Positions 11,337 to 23,291 of a DNA stretch of 64,000 nt are shown here, piece after piece. The stretch is taken from assembly GCF_030272615.1 (NCBI RefSeq), contig NC_081411.1, forward strand, positions 830,140,160 through 830,204,159. The letters run 5' to 3'. Every line of letters begins with the position of its first letter. Position 1 is the stretch's first letter. This stretch comes from Cryptomeria japonica. Taxonomy: Eukaryota > Streptophyta > Pinopsida > Cupressales > Cupressaceae. The notes under the pieces are model-generated. The model was not told the DNA's origin, ran no database searches, and was given only the letters and a program-made list of their open reading frames with translations. The translations under genes and the position numbers were made by a program.

Positions 11337-12680
11337 TAATTCCTCATGGAAGATATCTTAACCCCTACCATTCAATCCCATCATACCTATATGATTTTCC
11401 ATATATCGGGAACCAGTCAATCTTTATACGGCTAAACTTATTAGTATTTAAAATAGAATATTCTTCCTCCTAACCTATCCTGCAATCAAAGAAGAAATTT
11501 TATCTATCAGTCATCCCACTATACTATTATTGCTGATACCTTATATAGGTGAGCTCTAGATAGCACTTTATTGAGATGTCTCAAACAAGAAGAATCTAAG
11601 AAAGTTCTTAATGGAGTTCACGTAGGTATTTGTGGCACACACTCAAGTGGATTAACACTGGCTAATAAACTTCTTCATATGGGTTACTATTGGCCTACTA
11701 TGGAGAGAGATTCATTCACATATGCCAGGAAATGCAAACAATGCTAGATCCATGGGAAACTCATCCACGCACTAGCACAAGAATTGTATCCTATGGCAAG
11801 ATCATGGCTATTTTCTCATTGGGGCCTTGATTTGGTAGGTAAGATAAATCCTTCATCCTCTAATGGACATAAGTTCATTTTGACTTCTACTGTATATTTC
11901 ACTAAATGGATTGAAGCAGTACCTTTGACAAAAGTGTCAGGAAAATAAATATCATCATTCATCTTGAATTATATAATCTGTTGCTATGGAGTTCCTATGA
12001 CCATTATCACTGATAATGAAAGACCATTTAAGAATCAAGATGTGAAGGAATTATGTGAGCAATTTCAGATCCAACATAGGTTTTCTACTCCATATTATCA
12101 ACAAGGAAATGGTCAAGTTGAGGCATCAAACAAGACTATCTTAAAAATCTTGAAGAAAATAGTCAATGAAGTTGGAAAAGCTTGGCATATTCAGCTAAAT
12201 CCTGCTCTTTGGGCATACCAAACTAGTTTCCACACACCAATGGGGGCAATTCCATATTGCTTAGTCTATGGATCAAAAGTCATATTACCCATAGAAGTAG
12301 AGATACCATCTCTACAAGTTTCCTTGAAAGGTCTTATACTAGAAGAAGAACAACGAGTCTCTAAACTTCAAGAACTTGAGCTGCTTTAGGAACGTTGCCA
12401 AAATGCAATAGATCATTTGAAGGTGTATCAGCAAAGAATGGAAAGAATTTATAATCATAGAGTCAAGCTATGCATTTTTTAGATCAGAGATATAGTTCTT
12501 AGGGAGAATCCAAGAAATCAGCAAGACTGAGAAAAGAAGGGTAAATTTGAACCAAATTGACTAGGTCCTTTTGTCATAGTAGCAGCATATGGCTTAGGAG
12601 CATACAAGTTATCAACCCCTGAAGGTGATTGGTTTGATGAACCTATAAATTATATCCATCTCAAGAAATTCTATGCTTGA
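11337..12680 (+). pseudogene. int: Integrase of element A
   Basis: Inserts the cDNA into the genome. The zinc-binding N-terminus shows HVGICGTHSSG and CKQC (11610-11745). The DDE core is complete: WGLDLVGKINPSS (first Asp), MTIITDNERPF (second Asp) and QGNGQVEASNKTI (Glu). The C-terminal signature NPALWAYQTSFHTPMGAIPY, then LPIEVEIPS, GPFVIVAAYGLGAYKL and YIHLKKFYA, follows to the TGA near 12678. Several stops (for example at 11946-11948, 12387-12389 and 12479-12481) inactivate it. The catalytic triad survives although the frame does not. Confidence 0.88.
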
Positions 12681-13244
12681 GATATAAAGTCCTAAAAAAA
12701 TCAATAAAAAGCATATAATGTCCTGAAAAATCAATAAAAAACATATAAAGTCCTGAAGAAATTAGTAAAAATTAGAAGAGAAGAAAAACCCTAAAAAGCA
12801 TAAAACAACAAAAAAAGAAAAAAAATGCAATAATTTTAGATAGTGAAAACCTTGTAAATAGGTGCTATCTAAAAAAGTGAGGTCTTCCATCTATGAGATT
12901 GCTTTGCACACCTATCTATCCATCCTATCACATCTATAGCTTCCATCTTTCCTAGCTCATCCATTTCATCTTTCACATCCTTTGCTTTGAACTATTAGTA
13001 GGAAATATGTAGCTTACCAACAGTTATCAATATTTAACATACTTGTCATAGTCACTATCTTAGATTTTCTCAAAATCAATAATATCTACATTATATCCCA
13101 CCATGGTTTGGATCTTGATCAATTTGTACATCCATAATAAATTTTTGTTTCCACTAGGGGCAAAATCCTAATTCCTTTTGCTAAAGTGATCTATAGAATC
13201 TTTGAAAATCCAAAAACATTGGAAAACTTAGAAAAACCAAAAAC
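12681..13244 (+). other. Start of the 3' untranslated region of element A
   Basis: Noncoding, A-rich near 12690-12840 with short repeats of 'aaagtcctgaa' (for example 12687, 12717, 12747). A CATCTATC-type pyrimidine stretch follows at 12900-12980. The end (CCAAAAACATTGGAAAAC) resembles 28150-28215 behind the integrase of B. Copia element G1 interrupts it at 13244/13245; it resumes at 48231. Confidence 0.7.
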
Positions 13245-14305
13245 TGTTGGTATTTTGGATATGTTGATATGGTTTTGGCATTGATGTCAACACTTTTCAA
13301 CACTTATCAGCACTTGGAGATCTTTGGTTATGTTCACCGACATGTTCAGTGACTTATGCACAGTCACCGGTATCTGGTTCACTGACAAATTATATTATTC
13401 ACCGGCACTTGGAATGACTTGAAGATTACCTGATTATGTTGAAGACATTGACTGGACACTTGGTTTTGGTGATTTCTTCATTGGTCTAATCAGGTTTTTG
13501 TTGTTACCGGCAAATAGGTCTAGGTTATGGACTGACAAGCATATCTATTCCAGATCAGCACAACACATCATGAAGATGATTTATTATTATTATAAATGCA
13601 TTGAGCTGACATCATGCATCGCATATCGATTCATTTGTAATTGATTTTATTGTAATATCTTTTAGTGTGCCGACCTACATATTTGGTCTTAGGTTATCGT
13701 ATAAATGTAAGATCTCATTTGTGAGATTGATATAGGATTGTGAAAAAGGTTTATAAGGTTGTAATATTTGGTATAAGAGAATATAAGAAGATCTATACAT
13801 GCAGACATCATTCAAGATTGAAGGAAGGTTTGAAGAAGGCAAATCAGAGCTTAACCAGTACTGAATCCAGCATACGAACATGCTATTTTGAGTAGTAAAT
13901 TATCATTGGATTTAGCCATCCAATTGTAGTCAGTGTGACTCTCATTTTGTGATTGAGCAGTGAGCTCTAAGTAGTTGGCCTTTCTGCATGCATAGACTCC
14001 ATATTGTACACACATACTATCTGTAGTAGTATCATTTGATTGTGGGTAAGGTTTCCCATTGTGGTTTTTCCCCTTACAGGGTTTCCACGTACAAATATTT
14101 GTGTTATGTGTTATGGATGTTATTGTCTTTCTGTTTCATGCATAAAATTTTACCGGTACTGCAATTAACTATTAAACTATCTACTGACATTAAAGTTTGG
14201 TTTACCAACATTAAGCATTAAATTTGGTTAAGTTAGTTTTGGTTTATATTTGCTGGACAACTGATTCACACCCCCCCCCCCCTCAATTGCCTCTGAGACC
14301 TAACA
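13245..14305 (+). repeat. 5' LTR of G1
   Basis: It starts TGTTGGTATTTTGGATATG and ends GGCCTAACA-like (GAGACCTAACA) just before the primer site. The full-length partner is 47164-48230, and the same family forms the LTRs of G2. A TATA-like TATAAAT is at 13700-13706. The end carries the conserved TGTGGTTTTTCCCC ... GGGTTTCCACGTAC block and a poly-C run at 14271-14281. Confidence 0.92.
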
Positions 14306-14307
14306 AT

Positions 14308-14319
14308 TGGTATCAGAGC
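14308..14319 (+). other. Primer-binding site of G1 (initiator-Met tRNA)
   Basis: TGGTATCAGAGC, two bases after the LTR end, is complementary to the 3' end of plant initiator-Met tRNA, the usual copia primer. Confidence 0.92.
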
Positions 14320-14362
14320 ATAGTCCTCTTTTTGCAGAAGTTTAACAGCTTGAGGAGATCCA

Positions 14363-14634
14363 ATATCTACTAACTATTTCAGGAAGGACAGTCTGAAGCT
14401 TGATGGAACTAACTATGGCATATGGAAGATCAGGATGGAAACACATTTGAATTGCATTGGGAAAGACATATGGTATGTTACAAAGAATGGGTATGTTGCT
14501 CCTACTCCAAGTCAACCTATTCCACCAACCTTGGCTAAAGATGAAGAAAATGATTGCAAAGCAAGGGAAGCACTTTTGAGTGCATTGTCAGATCAACAAA
14601 TCATGGGATTATCAGATAGATCTACTGCTAAAGT
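14363..14634 (+). pseudogene. gag: gag of G1, N-terminal part
   Basis: Copia Gag N-terminus: NYFRKDSLKLDGTNYGIWKI, then METHLNCIGKDIWYV and CKAREALLSALSDQQIM. The position of the G2 start ATG (39312) is ATA here (14363-14365), so the initiator is lost by G to A. The frame is cut after TAK at 14634 by element B and resumes at 34776 with KAIWDKLERLNEGD; in G2 the uncut text is SAAKAIWDHLETLNEGD. Without the insertion the gene would continue through a zinc knuckle into protease. Confidence 0.88.
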
Positions 14635-15615
14635 TGTAGTCACATAAATATGTCCATTTTAATTAAATGAATATTTGCTATTTATTTGATTAAAAATACA
14701 CTAGCCATCAGTTAATTAAATTAATATTTAATTAATTCATCTTCAAACATTCTCCTATTAATTAAATAAATTATTCAAATTATTTTAATTAATTCATTAA
14801 ACCAAATTCACAACCAATTAAATGAATAAATTCTATTTATTTCATTTAAACTCCTTTCCTCTTTTAAATAAATTAAACAAAACATTTATTTAAATCATTT
14901 AAATCCTCCCCACTTGCATTTTCCTAAAAATGCAACTTGCACCTATTTGTTGAAATAAATAAATTTATTTTAATAAAAATCCTATTTTCTCTCACCCAGG
15001 AAACCCACTTGCAATCCTAATCCCCTTCTAGATTCTTCTAAACCCTTCCTAATTATCCTAATCCATACCCTAATTATTGTCACATTCCTAAGCAACTTGA
15101 AGTCACTTCTTGAAGACTCCAAAGTCTTTGAAAAGCATTTAATTCATTATGTGTTCAACAAGCCAACCTCTAGAGTCTTCCAAACCACTAATGGCTCTTA
15201 CATGACCATTAATGGCTCTTACATAACCATTTATGGTTAAATCCACTTGCACCCATGGTTATGGACTTTAACCCCTAAACTCAACCCTCATGTAACCCAT
15301 GTGTCTCCTCAAGAATTTATTGCTTTGACACATGGTTATCCCTTTAACCTTTGCACAAGATTTTATCTATTGGATAAAAACATTATTCGTTGGATAATGA
15401 ATTTATTCACTCAACCCAACCTTAACCCTACCTCCCAAGTTAACCCTCAAGTCATGTCAAGCATTTAAGGCTTCTTCCCTCTCCTCTCAACCCATCTCAT
15501 GTTGACACTTGTCATCTTGGGATTGGGTTGAAAGCCCTCACATGGAACTTAAACCATTCAATCCTGACCCTTATTGAGATTACTCAATCTCAACCATCCA
15601 TTGCTCCATTTTTCC

Positions 15616-15623
15616 TATAAATA
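15616..15623 (+). promoter_or_regulatory. TATA box of the B LTR
   Basis: TATAAATA in the context CCTATAAATAGAGCCC; the 3' LTR keeps it at 34278-34285. Transcription would start about 30 bases downstream, which marks the U3/R border. Confidence 0.7.
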
Positions 15624-15910
15624 GAGCCCATTTCTTCATAATCTAGATCCTGAAAACTTGTATGCATTTACATTATAGCCATTTTTAGAGAGCATTAGAA
15701 AATCAATCATATTCACTCTTTTGTTTTAAAATCAACACTAGCTAATTAGATAATCTCTTATTTTAGCTCTTGTTCACATTTGCATAACATTTTAGATTAA
15801 TCATCTTGAATCTTGAATCTCCATAAGGCATCCATAGTGCAAAAAGCTGCTGAGAGAAACATAATTTGGAACTTGGAGAGGAGAGTAGCAAGGAAGGAGA
15901 AGCTACCAGC

Positions 15911-16021
15911 ATGGTAGAGAGCATATGGAGAAGTTTGGTTACATTTTGTAGATTCATTAAGCTCTTTATTTGTTTTGTGGTTTCTTTCTTGATATGCCTG
16001 CTTAGACTAGTTTTTGGTTGA
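15911..16021 (+). CDS. 36-codon hydrophobic reading frame inside the B LTR
   Basis: Starts MVESIWRSLVTFCRFIKLF and ends LLRLVFG before TGA. Residues about 16-34 form one hydrophobic, membrane-span-like segment, preceded by Arg/Lys. The copy in the 3' LTR (34574-34684) is identical base for base over about 130 bp, while the 60 bp just before it differ at several places. It lies downstream of the TATA box, so it would be in the 5' end of the element RNA. It may encode a membrane micropeptide, or the identity may reflect gene conversion, an RNA structure or chance. No family is recognised. Confidence 0.3.
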   Translation: MVESIWRSLVTFCRFIKLFICFVVSFLICLLRLVFG

Positions 16022-16114
16022 TTAACACTAAAATTTATCTTTGTTTCTTGTGTTCTTATGTGTTATACGACCACAAGTTTTAGTCTAACATTGTCCATTT
16101 TGTAGAGCATCATT

Positions 16115-16130
16115 TGGTGAACCCAACGTG
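16115..16130 (+). other. Candidate primer-binding site of B
   Basis: TGGTGAACCCAACGTG begins two bases after the LTR end. The tRNA is not assigned; it differs from the site of element A. Confidence 0.55.
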
Positions 16131-16184
16131 AATCAAACAACAACCTTTTTAGACAACTAACTTTTTGACTATTTAACTTGACAC

Positions 16185-16460
16185 AAAGGTCGCACTTCAG
16201 CGCTTTTGTTCGTGCTTTAGTGCTATCGTTATTTGGTCTTCTAGCGCTTTTGTTTCTACAATAGTGCTATTATCCAAAATTTAGCAATGTTGTCTATAGT
16301 GTAGCACTTTTGCCTCTTAATTAGCGTTGTTGTTTCTGTATTAGTGCATTTGTCTTTCAGTCTAAATATTTTCTTTTAGCGTTGTTGTCTTTACTTTCAT
16401 GCTTTTGTGTTAAGTAGCACTTTTGTTTTCACACAGAGTAGCGCTATTATAATAGAGCAT
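16185..16460 (+). repeat. Degenerate AGCGCTTTTGT array in the leader of B
   Basis: About fifteen units such as AGCGCTTTTGTT, AGTGCTATTATC and AGCACTTTTGCC at roughly 15-20 bp spacing. The position, just after the primer site, and the core agree with 1515-1805 of A. The inverse form (ACAAAAGCGCTA) fills 32470-32800 of the same element. Confidence 0.82.
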
Positions 16461-18096
16461 TGTAAAAAAGACCTTGTAACCCAAAAATTAATTTTTCTTA
16501 GGCTTGTAGAAGCCCACCAAGTGTTCAGATTTTACTAACTTTTTGTTTCATGTGTAGGTGTAAACTAACCCATTTTATTGCTTAGAATTTTAGAAATTCC
16601 TTTCTTGATTTTATTGCAAGCTAAAACAAACTCAAAACACTTCCATTTTGGTGCTTAAATTCAATCAAAATTTTCATTTAGTGCTCTAAAATTAACAAAA
16701 CAATTTTATTTCTTGCAAGTTAGGAAACAAACTTCGTTTTGGTGCTTAAAATCAACAAAACAACTTTATTTCTTGCAAGTTAGGATTCATTTTCTTTTGG
16801 TGCTTCAAATCAACAACACAAAATTTGATTTCCTTGCATCAATCCAAAATTAAAAATCACAATCCACACTTGGTTTTTGGGCAAATAAAAAGAACAACCA
16901 ACATGTCTCATTTTGCAAAGCGATTTACTTCAAGCAAACGTGTTTTTCATTAAGTTGACCAAGATTTCAATTTCCTATTTTACTCAACATTTTTCCTTTG
17001 GAGTTAAAAAAAACACCATGATTGTTGGAGAAACATCTCCAAATAGATAGATCATCATTGCAATGACAAGTTAAAAAGAACAAGTGTATTTTGTGTTTGG
17101 CACACTTGTGCAAAAGAGTTTGTCGAGTGGTCCTACTTTTGACACACACTATCCTCTCCCTTGGCTTTCATGGTCCTAGGTGCAAGAGAAAAGTGTTAGT
17201 AACACTCAAATTTTATATTTTTAAGAGAGGCCTGCCAAGAGACACATCACTCTTGGGAATGACCTCGTGTGGTAAATCCTTCAAGCCTCTATAGAAATTA
17301 GGTGTGGGCGAAAGTTATAGCCTTGGGTATAGCCATTCCTAAAGTGTAACTTGCCAAAAGGACAAATGGGCCCCACCACAAGTTACAAGGCTCTTAAGTG
17401 AGTCACTACAAAATGAACTTATGTCCAAAAACATAAAAAATTACTAAACATCTTTAAGTAGTAGCCCACTCCTTCTATTGATTGAGGATATTTGTGATAA
17501 ATTCAATGCAAGAGCATAGAAGGTTTTGCTCCCAAGATACTCACCATACATATTTCCTTGAGTAGAAACATAGTTTTTTGAAAGGTTACTTGTAGCTTGA
17601 TAAAAGTGGTTACTCCCCCATCATAGGGATCATCTATTTGTTATGCTTGTGCAAGACTTAGTATATCACATCCTTACCTATCACGACAGGATTCATAAGG
17701 TATGTAGTACCAAAGTTGAAGAAATATCAAGATGTGGGCTGAAATTATCACAACTGGCCATTTGACCTTAGGGATAAAGAATGTTTGAAGTGTTTTTCGT
17801 TTTGAGTCAAGACCAGTACAAATTGAGCTGACTTTAGGCTTTGGAAAATACCTAAAATACATTTGAAGGAAAGGGTCATTAAATTCCAAGGATTGGGTTG
17901 ATCTAGACCCACACCTATTTGTGCCTTTTTGAGGCAACATTCTTGTATTTGTGTGCTTGCTTTGTTTTCTAGTCAAAGAAACATCAAAAATCAAATTCCA
18001 AAACAAGTATTCATCCAACACGGAATTTTCAAAACATTTCCAAAATACCAACAAAGATAAAAAAAAAGTGCAAAACAACAAAAAGTATCAAACTAT
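16461..18096 (+). other. Untranslated leader of B
   Basis: No supported gene. 16600-16830 holds three diverged copies of a 60-70 bp unit (ATTTCTTGCAAGTTAGGA ... TTTTGGTGCTTAAAATCAAC). 17200-17420 corresponds to 2160-2260 of A. The minus-strand frame at 17674-18081 (135 codons) is the longest here but has no counterpart in A and is not called. Confidence 0.6.
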
Positions 18097-18468
18097 ATGA
18101 CCATTCTTCACATCTTAAGAAAGAAAAATCTTCATCAACATGTCGACTTGAAGAGAAGACCATTGAGCTCAAAGGCTTTTATCAAAAGGAGGAAATTCTT
18201 CTATCTTAATAGACAAATATTTGTCTCTCATAGAACCTTCTTACGTCACATGTGTCTCTATCTTCAAGGGCAATCAAACGAGTTTGATCAAGAGTCATTA
18301 AACCACATAACTTTTGCGCAATATAGAGCTTTGAGTTATCATCAAAACAAAGGAGGCAAAATCAATCCTGACTTATTTCCAGACATTTGCATCACATATA
18401 ATGTATCTCGAGAAGAACCACCAACTCCCAAAAGAGAAGAGGAAGAATTTGTCCCCTATGTAACATGA
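18097..18468 (+). CDS. ORF0 of B: small conserved protein upstream of gag
   Basis: Intact 123-codon frame with an ATG start. It is very basic in the first half (KRRPLSSKAFIKRRKFFYL), followed by VSHRTFLRHMCLYL, then EFDQESLNHITFAQYRALSY, and ends acidic (PPTPKREEEEFVPYVT). The homologue in A (3118-3576) is broken by a frameshift but matches over most of the length, including GKIN and ITY near the end. It ends about 430 bp before gag. Ogre elements are reported to have an extra ORF of unknown function at this place; whether this is the same family I cannot tell. No catalytic or membrane motif is visible. It is one of the few frames of B without a stop. Confidence 0.6.
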   Translation: MTILHILRKKNLHQHVDLKRRPLSSKAFIKRRKFFYLNRQIFVSHRTFLRHMCLYLQGQSNEFDQESLNHITFAQYRALSYHQNKGGKINPDLFPDICITYNVSREEPPTPKREEEEFVPYVT

Positions 18469-18899
18469 AGTTTTTATTGAAGTTAGCATCTCATCCATTC
18501 ACACATCATCAATCCATTTTCAAAACATCAAGAGGTTTTTATCCTAAGTTCTATTTCGATATTGCTTGAATCAAACACAATACATCACTTTTTAGAGTGT
18601 ATCTACATCTAGGATAAACTCATCCTAAGATGCATTTCTATGTAGGTTAAAACTGGTCTATGAGTGAATCCTCTCATTACGAGGTAGTTGGGTCTGTAAC
18701 ACATCACAGATCTCTCTAAACCTTATCACATCAAACATTATCAACAAAACACAACAAGCAATTCAAGGAAGAACTTTGGTAACATCTACCTTTAGCACTA
18801 GGGATTCGTATGCAAAACACTTCACCAAACATCAATCTTTCATTCCATCACCAAATTATCATCATTTTCATCAAACTTCAACAAAAACTTGTAAAAAAA

Positions 18900-21212
18900 A
18901 TGGCTCACACCAGATAAAGGTCTAGACAACAAGAAACTGAGGAAGAAGAGGAGGACAATATCAATGAATTCCAAGAAGCACTTGGAGGAAATGCAAATGA
19001 TGAAAATCTAGGTACTCCTACTCCTACAGTAATAGAAAGGGCACAACACAACCCTCTCTTTAATAGACTTTTTGATGAAATACTCAGGAGCAATGCTAAT
19101 GCTCACTTTTTAAGACTTGCTCAAGAGGGGGCTAAACTACCCTCTGACTTTGATGTTGCACAACTAAGACAAGCATCAGAATGCCAAAGTTGTAATGAGG
19201 ATGAAAGAGGTCAAGATCACATCAGATATAACCTTCATCAAGGTAATCCCCCACCTTCTCCTCCTCCAAATGAAATAGACATGTTGTGGTAACAAGTCAA
19301 AAATCTTGCCCAACAACTTCACAGTGTGTAAAACCTAATCAATTTTCACTCAATGACATTTATCCCTATCCCTTTGATAGGAATCTTCATATGCCACCTT
19401 TTCCATGAGGGTTTGAAACACCCAAGTTTGAAAAGTACCAAGGAAAAGGAGACCCTCGTGATCATGTTAGAGAATTCCATTCAGCTTGCCTCAAAGTGGC
19501 ATACGAGGACACTATTGGCATATGTACACTCAATGAGACATTGAAGGTGATTGAAGGTTTTTCCATTGATGGAAACCTTACAATCCTATGGCACCGACAA
19601 GGCACTACACCGGCATTAGAAAAACACACTCTACACTGGCACTCAAAACACTGGCATCGACACAGAGAAAGGAAGCATACCGACTCAGAGGCCAACAAGA
19701 TTTTTGATATATTATATTTTGTTTATTATTGAAAAACTTTGTAAGACGACTTGATATCATTGTAAAATGACTTATATATAAGAAGTCATTGTAGGACACT
19801 TTGCAGGATGATAAGGAAGATAATTAGGTAGACATATTATGTGAAATATAGGTTAAGGGGTATATGTAAATAATAGAGCAGAAACCGGTACTGAATCTAG
19901 CATTGAAGATGCTATTGTAAAGCAGTATAAGTTATCGGATTTGTATAATCCACATTGTAAGTCAGAGAGACTTCCCATTGAGCAGTGAGCTCTAAGCACT
20001 TGGCCTTCCTGCATGTGTAGGCCCCTCTTGTAACTAATATTCTCTTATTGGCCAGTAAGAAAATATTGTGGGTCACAAATCCCACCGAGGTTTTTCCCAC
20101 ACCAGGTTTCCTCATTAAAATATTGTGTTATGGTGTGTTTCTTATGTGGTTGCTTTCATTTCTATTTATTGCATTATTTCTTGCATACTGGTACACTGTT
20201 GTAATATGCTCTACATGTTTTAAGTTGAGAAATTATATTCACCGATTAGATACTGATTCACCCCCCCCCCCTTAGTATCTGTGGGAATCCTAATAGACAC
20301 ATACCTAATGTGACTCTTTCCCCAAAGTTTGGGAGGAACAACCACTTCATGGTTTTCCTGACTACTAGGTGGCATTAGGACATTTGAAGAACTAGTATAG
20401 AAATTCCTGGCACATTACTCACACAACATTGAACGTGATATCACCATGGCTGATCTATGTAACACTAAGCAAAAACCAAGCGAGCTATTTTTAGTCTTTC
20501 TCCAATGATGGCATCAAATGTCTAGCAGATGTTCTCTTTAGTTACCTGAACAAGAACTAGTGGAAATATTTATTTCCAACTTAACGAAGAAATGGAATTT
20601 CACCTAGATTTAAAAGACACAGATTCTTTCAATAACTTAATCACCAAAGGTTTAAAATGTGAACAGGCTCTCATAAAAAAGGGGCTTATCAAGATATACA
20701 ATGAGCCAAAGGATGGCCCTCACCCATGCTTCAATAGTGACAAGCCTAACTTTTGGAACAAAAACAAAAAAGTCATCAATGACGGGGTTGTGGATGCAAG
20801 AACTATCAAAAGTGCACAACCTATGGTCCGATTTGCTGGACTAAACCTCCCACCCAAGAATAACATAGTTTCTCCTCCAAGTCAAGGATGCAATGTACCT
20901 CAAGAGGAACCCTAGCAACATCAACAAAATTTTAAACTAAAATGAACATACACTCCCTTAGGGGAACCTATTGAAATGGTGTTACATCAGTTGGTTTCTC
21001 AAAATCTGGTGACCTTACCCAAAACATCAAATTATGAACCTCAGGTCAAATCTTCATGGTGGAGGGAAACTGAACATTGTGATTTCCATCAAAGGAAAGG
21101 GCATAACACAAACAATTATCATAGAATGAAAGATCTTATTCAGGATCTTATTGATTGAGGTGAAATCAAAATCGAAGGACATGACCCAAAGACAACAAAC
21201 AATGATCATCTT
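18900..21212 (+). pseudogene. gag: gag of B, interrupted by a solo LTR
   Basis: The ATG at 18900 gives MAHTR, a TGA/TAA-type stop, then RSRQQETEEEEEDN and NPLFNRLFDEILRSNANAHF. The capsid block KYQGKGDPRDHVREFHSACL ends at KVAYEDT (19512). The solo LTR occupies 19513-20295, and the frame resumes at 20301 (TYLM-stop-LF), just as in A (DETYLMCLFPRS). The 20592-20915 piece carries the capsid C-terminus and TIKSAQPMVRFAG. The zinc-knuckle relic CDFHQRKGHNTNNYH is at 21078-21122, followed by RMKDLIQDLID, with the last Cys missing as in A. Length without the insert is about 510 codons. It is inactive: stops plus insertion. Confidence 0.82.
19513..20295 (+). mobile_element. Solo LTR of the C family inside gag of B, TSD GACAC
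   Basis: It is flanked by GACAC at 19508-19512 and 20296-20300. It matches the LTRs of C (49541-50328, 55502-56287) along its length, including the ACCGACAAGG segment, the CCACCGAGGTTTTTCCCACA block and a poly-C run at 20262-20271. Its ends read TATTGG...CCTAATA where C has TGTTGG...CCTAACA, so both terminal dinucleotides have decayed by transitions. Excision on paper with one GACAC restores the gag frame. Confidence 0.92.
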
Positions 21213-22199
21213 ATGTTTAAAAATCCACTTCCATCACAAGATCAAAGGGGTCCTTCCACTTTAGGGAGAAACACAAATACTAGTGATTATACGCAAGTCA
21301 CGTATAATTACACTGTGAATCACCTATATGATGCCAGTGAACAAATTGCAACTATTACCATCAAAAATCCCAGCTCCACTTGCAATGTTGTTACACATCG
21401 CGACAAGATCACCATAAAAGAAGATCCACAAGGCACCCCATCTATCCCAAAGCAATATAACCTTGTGGAACAATTAGATAAAATGCCCACACTGATATCT
21501 ATCTTAGAGCTATTACGCCTATCCCCATCTCATAAAACAATCTTGGATCAAGCTCTCCAAGAGGTGTTAGTCCCTACAAACCTAAATACAAATCAGTTCC
21601 AAGCTATGGTTGGAAACCTAAGGTCATCACCTTGTCTCACTTTCTCTGAAAGTGACAATGCATCCTTCTAGCAACCTCATAATGCCTCACTCCACATTGA
21701 AGGGTTTATCAACCAACATAGGATCAAGCAAGTCTTGATCGACAATAGAGCAGGCCTGAATATCTATACACTATGATTGGTCATAGCATTAGGATATGCA
21801 ATTGAATCAGTTGATCCCCATAAGAAGATAACAATCAAAGCTTATGATGATGTAGAGTGTTCATCCAAAGGAGCAGTAGTGCTACCGATCTAAGTGGGCC
21901 CAGTGGTGAAGCACATCATCTGTCAAGTTTTGGACCTTCCTCTGTCATATAATTTATTGTTAGGAAGACCTTGGATACATGCCATGCAAGCTATTCCATC
22001 CACCTACCATCAGTGTATCAAATTCCCGCATAATGGTGTAGAAATTACAAACCTGGGCGATGCAAACCCCTTTGCTTACTGTCACAATATCAATCATCAA
22101 CTAGAGATTACCATTCCCAACAATAGAGAAGCTATCTCATCCACATCATATGTAAGTCTAGCCTCTCTTTCTAGTTCAAACACCACTATACCCAAGTAA
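21213..22199 (+). pseudogene. pro: Spacer and retropepsin of B
   Basis: The spacer reads NLVEQLDKMPTLISILELLR and LDQALQEVLVPTNLNTNQFQ. The protease motif is VLIDNRAGLNIY near 21736-21771: the A motif DDGA reads D-N-R-A, so the catalytic loop Gly is lost. ITIKAYDDVECSSKGAVVLP and [19 protein letters not shown] follow. Stops at 21669-21671, about 21774 and 21891-21893 split it. The protease therefore cannot work even apart from the stops. Confidence 0.83.
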
Positions 22200-22251
22200 G
22201 AGAAGCTCAAGATGAAAACACCACACCACTATACTCTTTTGTGTTGAACAA

Positions 22252-22620
22252 ATGCCCACTTCTCCTAGAACTCAAGGTAAACCTCAACGGTTACTTCAAA
22301 TGCCACTGGTCAAGCTAGCATGCACTTTGACACCTTTCATCCTTGGAAAGAGTCAAGAAGAAGAGACTAGAGATGAGGACTTAGCAGAATGGATCTATAA
22401 AGAGCCCATCACCATGGACATTCCACAAGCTAAGCTTCCCACAGATCGGTATGGAAAAGGCCTTCTGATTATGCAACGAATGGGTTATGATGGTCAGAGT
22501 GCTTTGGGACCTTGCAAGAAAGGATGACATGAACTGCTGCAGCCAAAAATAAAGCCCAAAGATAACACAAGACTAGGATTTCAAAAGGAGATCCTTCCTA
22601 AGCTTAGATTCAAAGGAAAA
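22252..22620 (+). pseudogene. G-patch domain downstream of protease, B
   Basis: After a frame change near 22200 the frame reads LAEWIYKEPITMDIPQAKLP, then GKGLLIMQRMGYDGQSALGP, CKKG, stop, HELLQPKIKPKDNTRLGF and a basic tail. It aligns with the G-patch of A residue by residue (KIMQKMGYEGKGPVGK). The third Gly is replaced (QSALG for KGPVG), so the loop is degraded. The module sits between protease and linker in both elements, so it belonged to their common ancestor. An RNA-binding role is inferred from the family. Confidence 0.68.
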
Positions 22621-23291
22621 CCTAGCAAACCTCTATATCAACTTGCTACAAAGAAGTCACCTTTGATTATATCAACAACACCATGCAACATAACAACTAC
22701 CCCATTGAGGCTAAAAATCCTAGCAAAACCATCCCCAACACTAGTCATCCCCCCAATCAAACCAACAACCCCATCAGCAGTAGCAATTGTATTAGAACCC
22801 ATAGTAGTATCGACAACACCGACAATTTCAGTAGAAGTAGCAAATTCAACACTACCAATACTTCTCGTATTAGATTCATTGATCCCCATAATCCTTCTTG
22901 CAACACCAATCATTTCATCTACAATAGTACATCAACTGATAACACCTATAGTGTTTAACTTAAAGGACATCCCAGTATGGTATAGTAATTGGATACTAGA
23001 AAGCGACTCAGAGATTGACTCACATGAGTGGGAATTTGATTCCATCCAGCTTAATACTTCAGTTGAGGAAGACACATCACTACCTCCACCTCACAAAGAC
23101 ATTCCTATTTATGGAGAAGCACAGATAAAGACCTCTTGGGTTCCTGAACTGGAAACATCTTCCACAAACCCTACGTCACATCCTACGTCTAATTCTAACA
23201 AGGAGAGTACCATCAATGACCTTCACCACAACATCTTAACCCTCACTAACACATCTAACAAACTTAACCTAATCGATGAGGTAATGCCCAT

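Larger units (their letters stand above)
14635..16112 (+). repeat. 5' LTR of B (1478 bp)
   Basis: It starts TGTAGTCACATAAATATG and ends TAGAGCATCA. The partner at 33351-34775 lacks a 53 bp segment near the start (about 14677-14729 here) and otherwise aligns throughout. It holds AT-rich palindromes, a TATA box at 15616-15623 and a 36-codon open frame at 15911-16021 identical in both copies. Confidence 0.92.

Noticed and set aside
16185-16460. Regularly spaced repeats that could suggest a CRISPR array
   Set aside because: Units are degenerate, spacing varies, spacers are not unique, no cas gene, and the setting is a plant retrotransposon leader.
17674-18081. 135-codon minus-strand frame in the leader of B
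   Set aside because: No counterpart in element A and no recognisable motif, unlike ORF0 next to it.
22638-22913. Minus-strand frame of 91 codons opposite the linker of B
   Set aside because: Shadow of the plus frame, which is conserved in A and resumes across the solo LTR.
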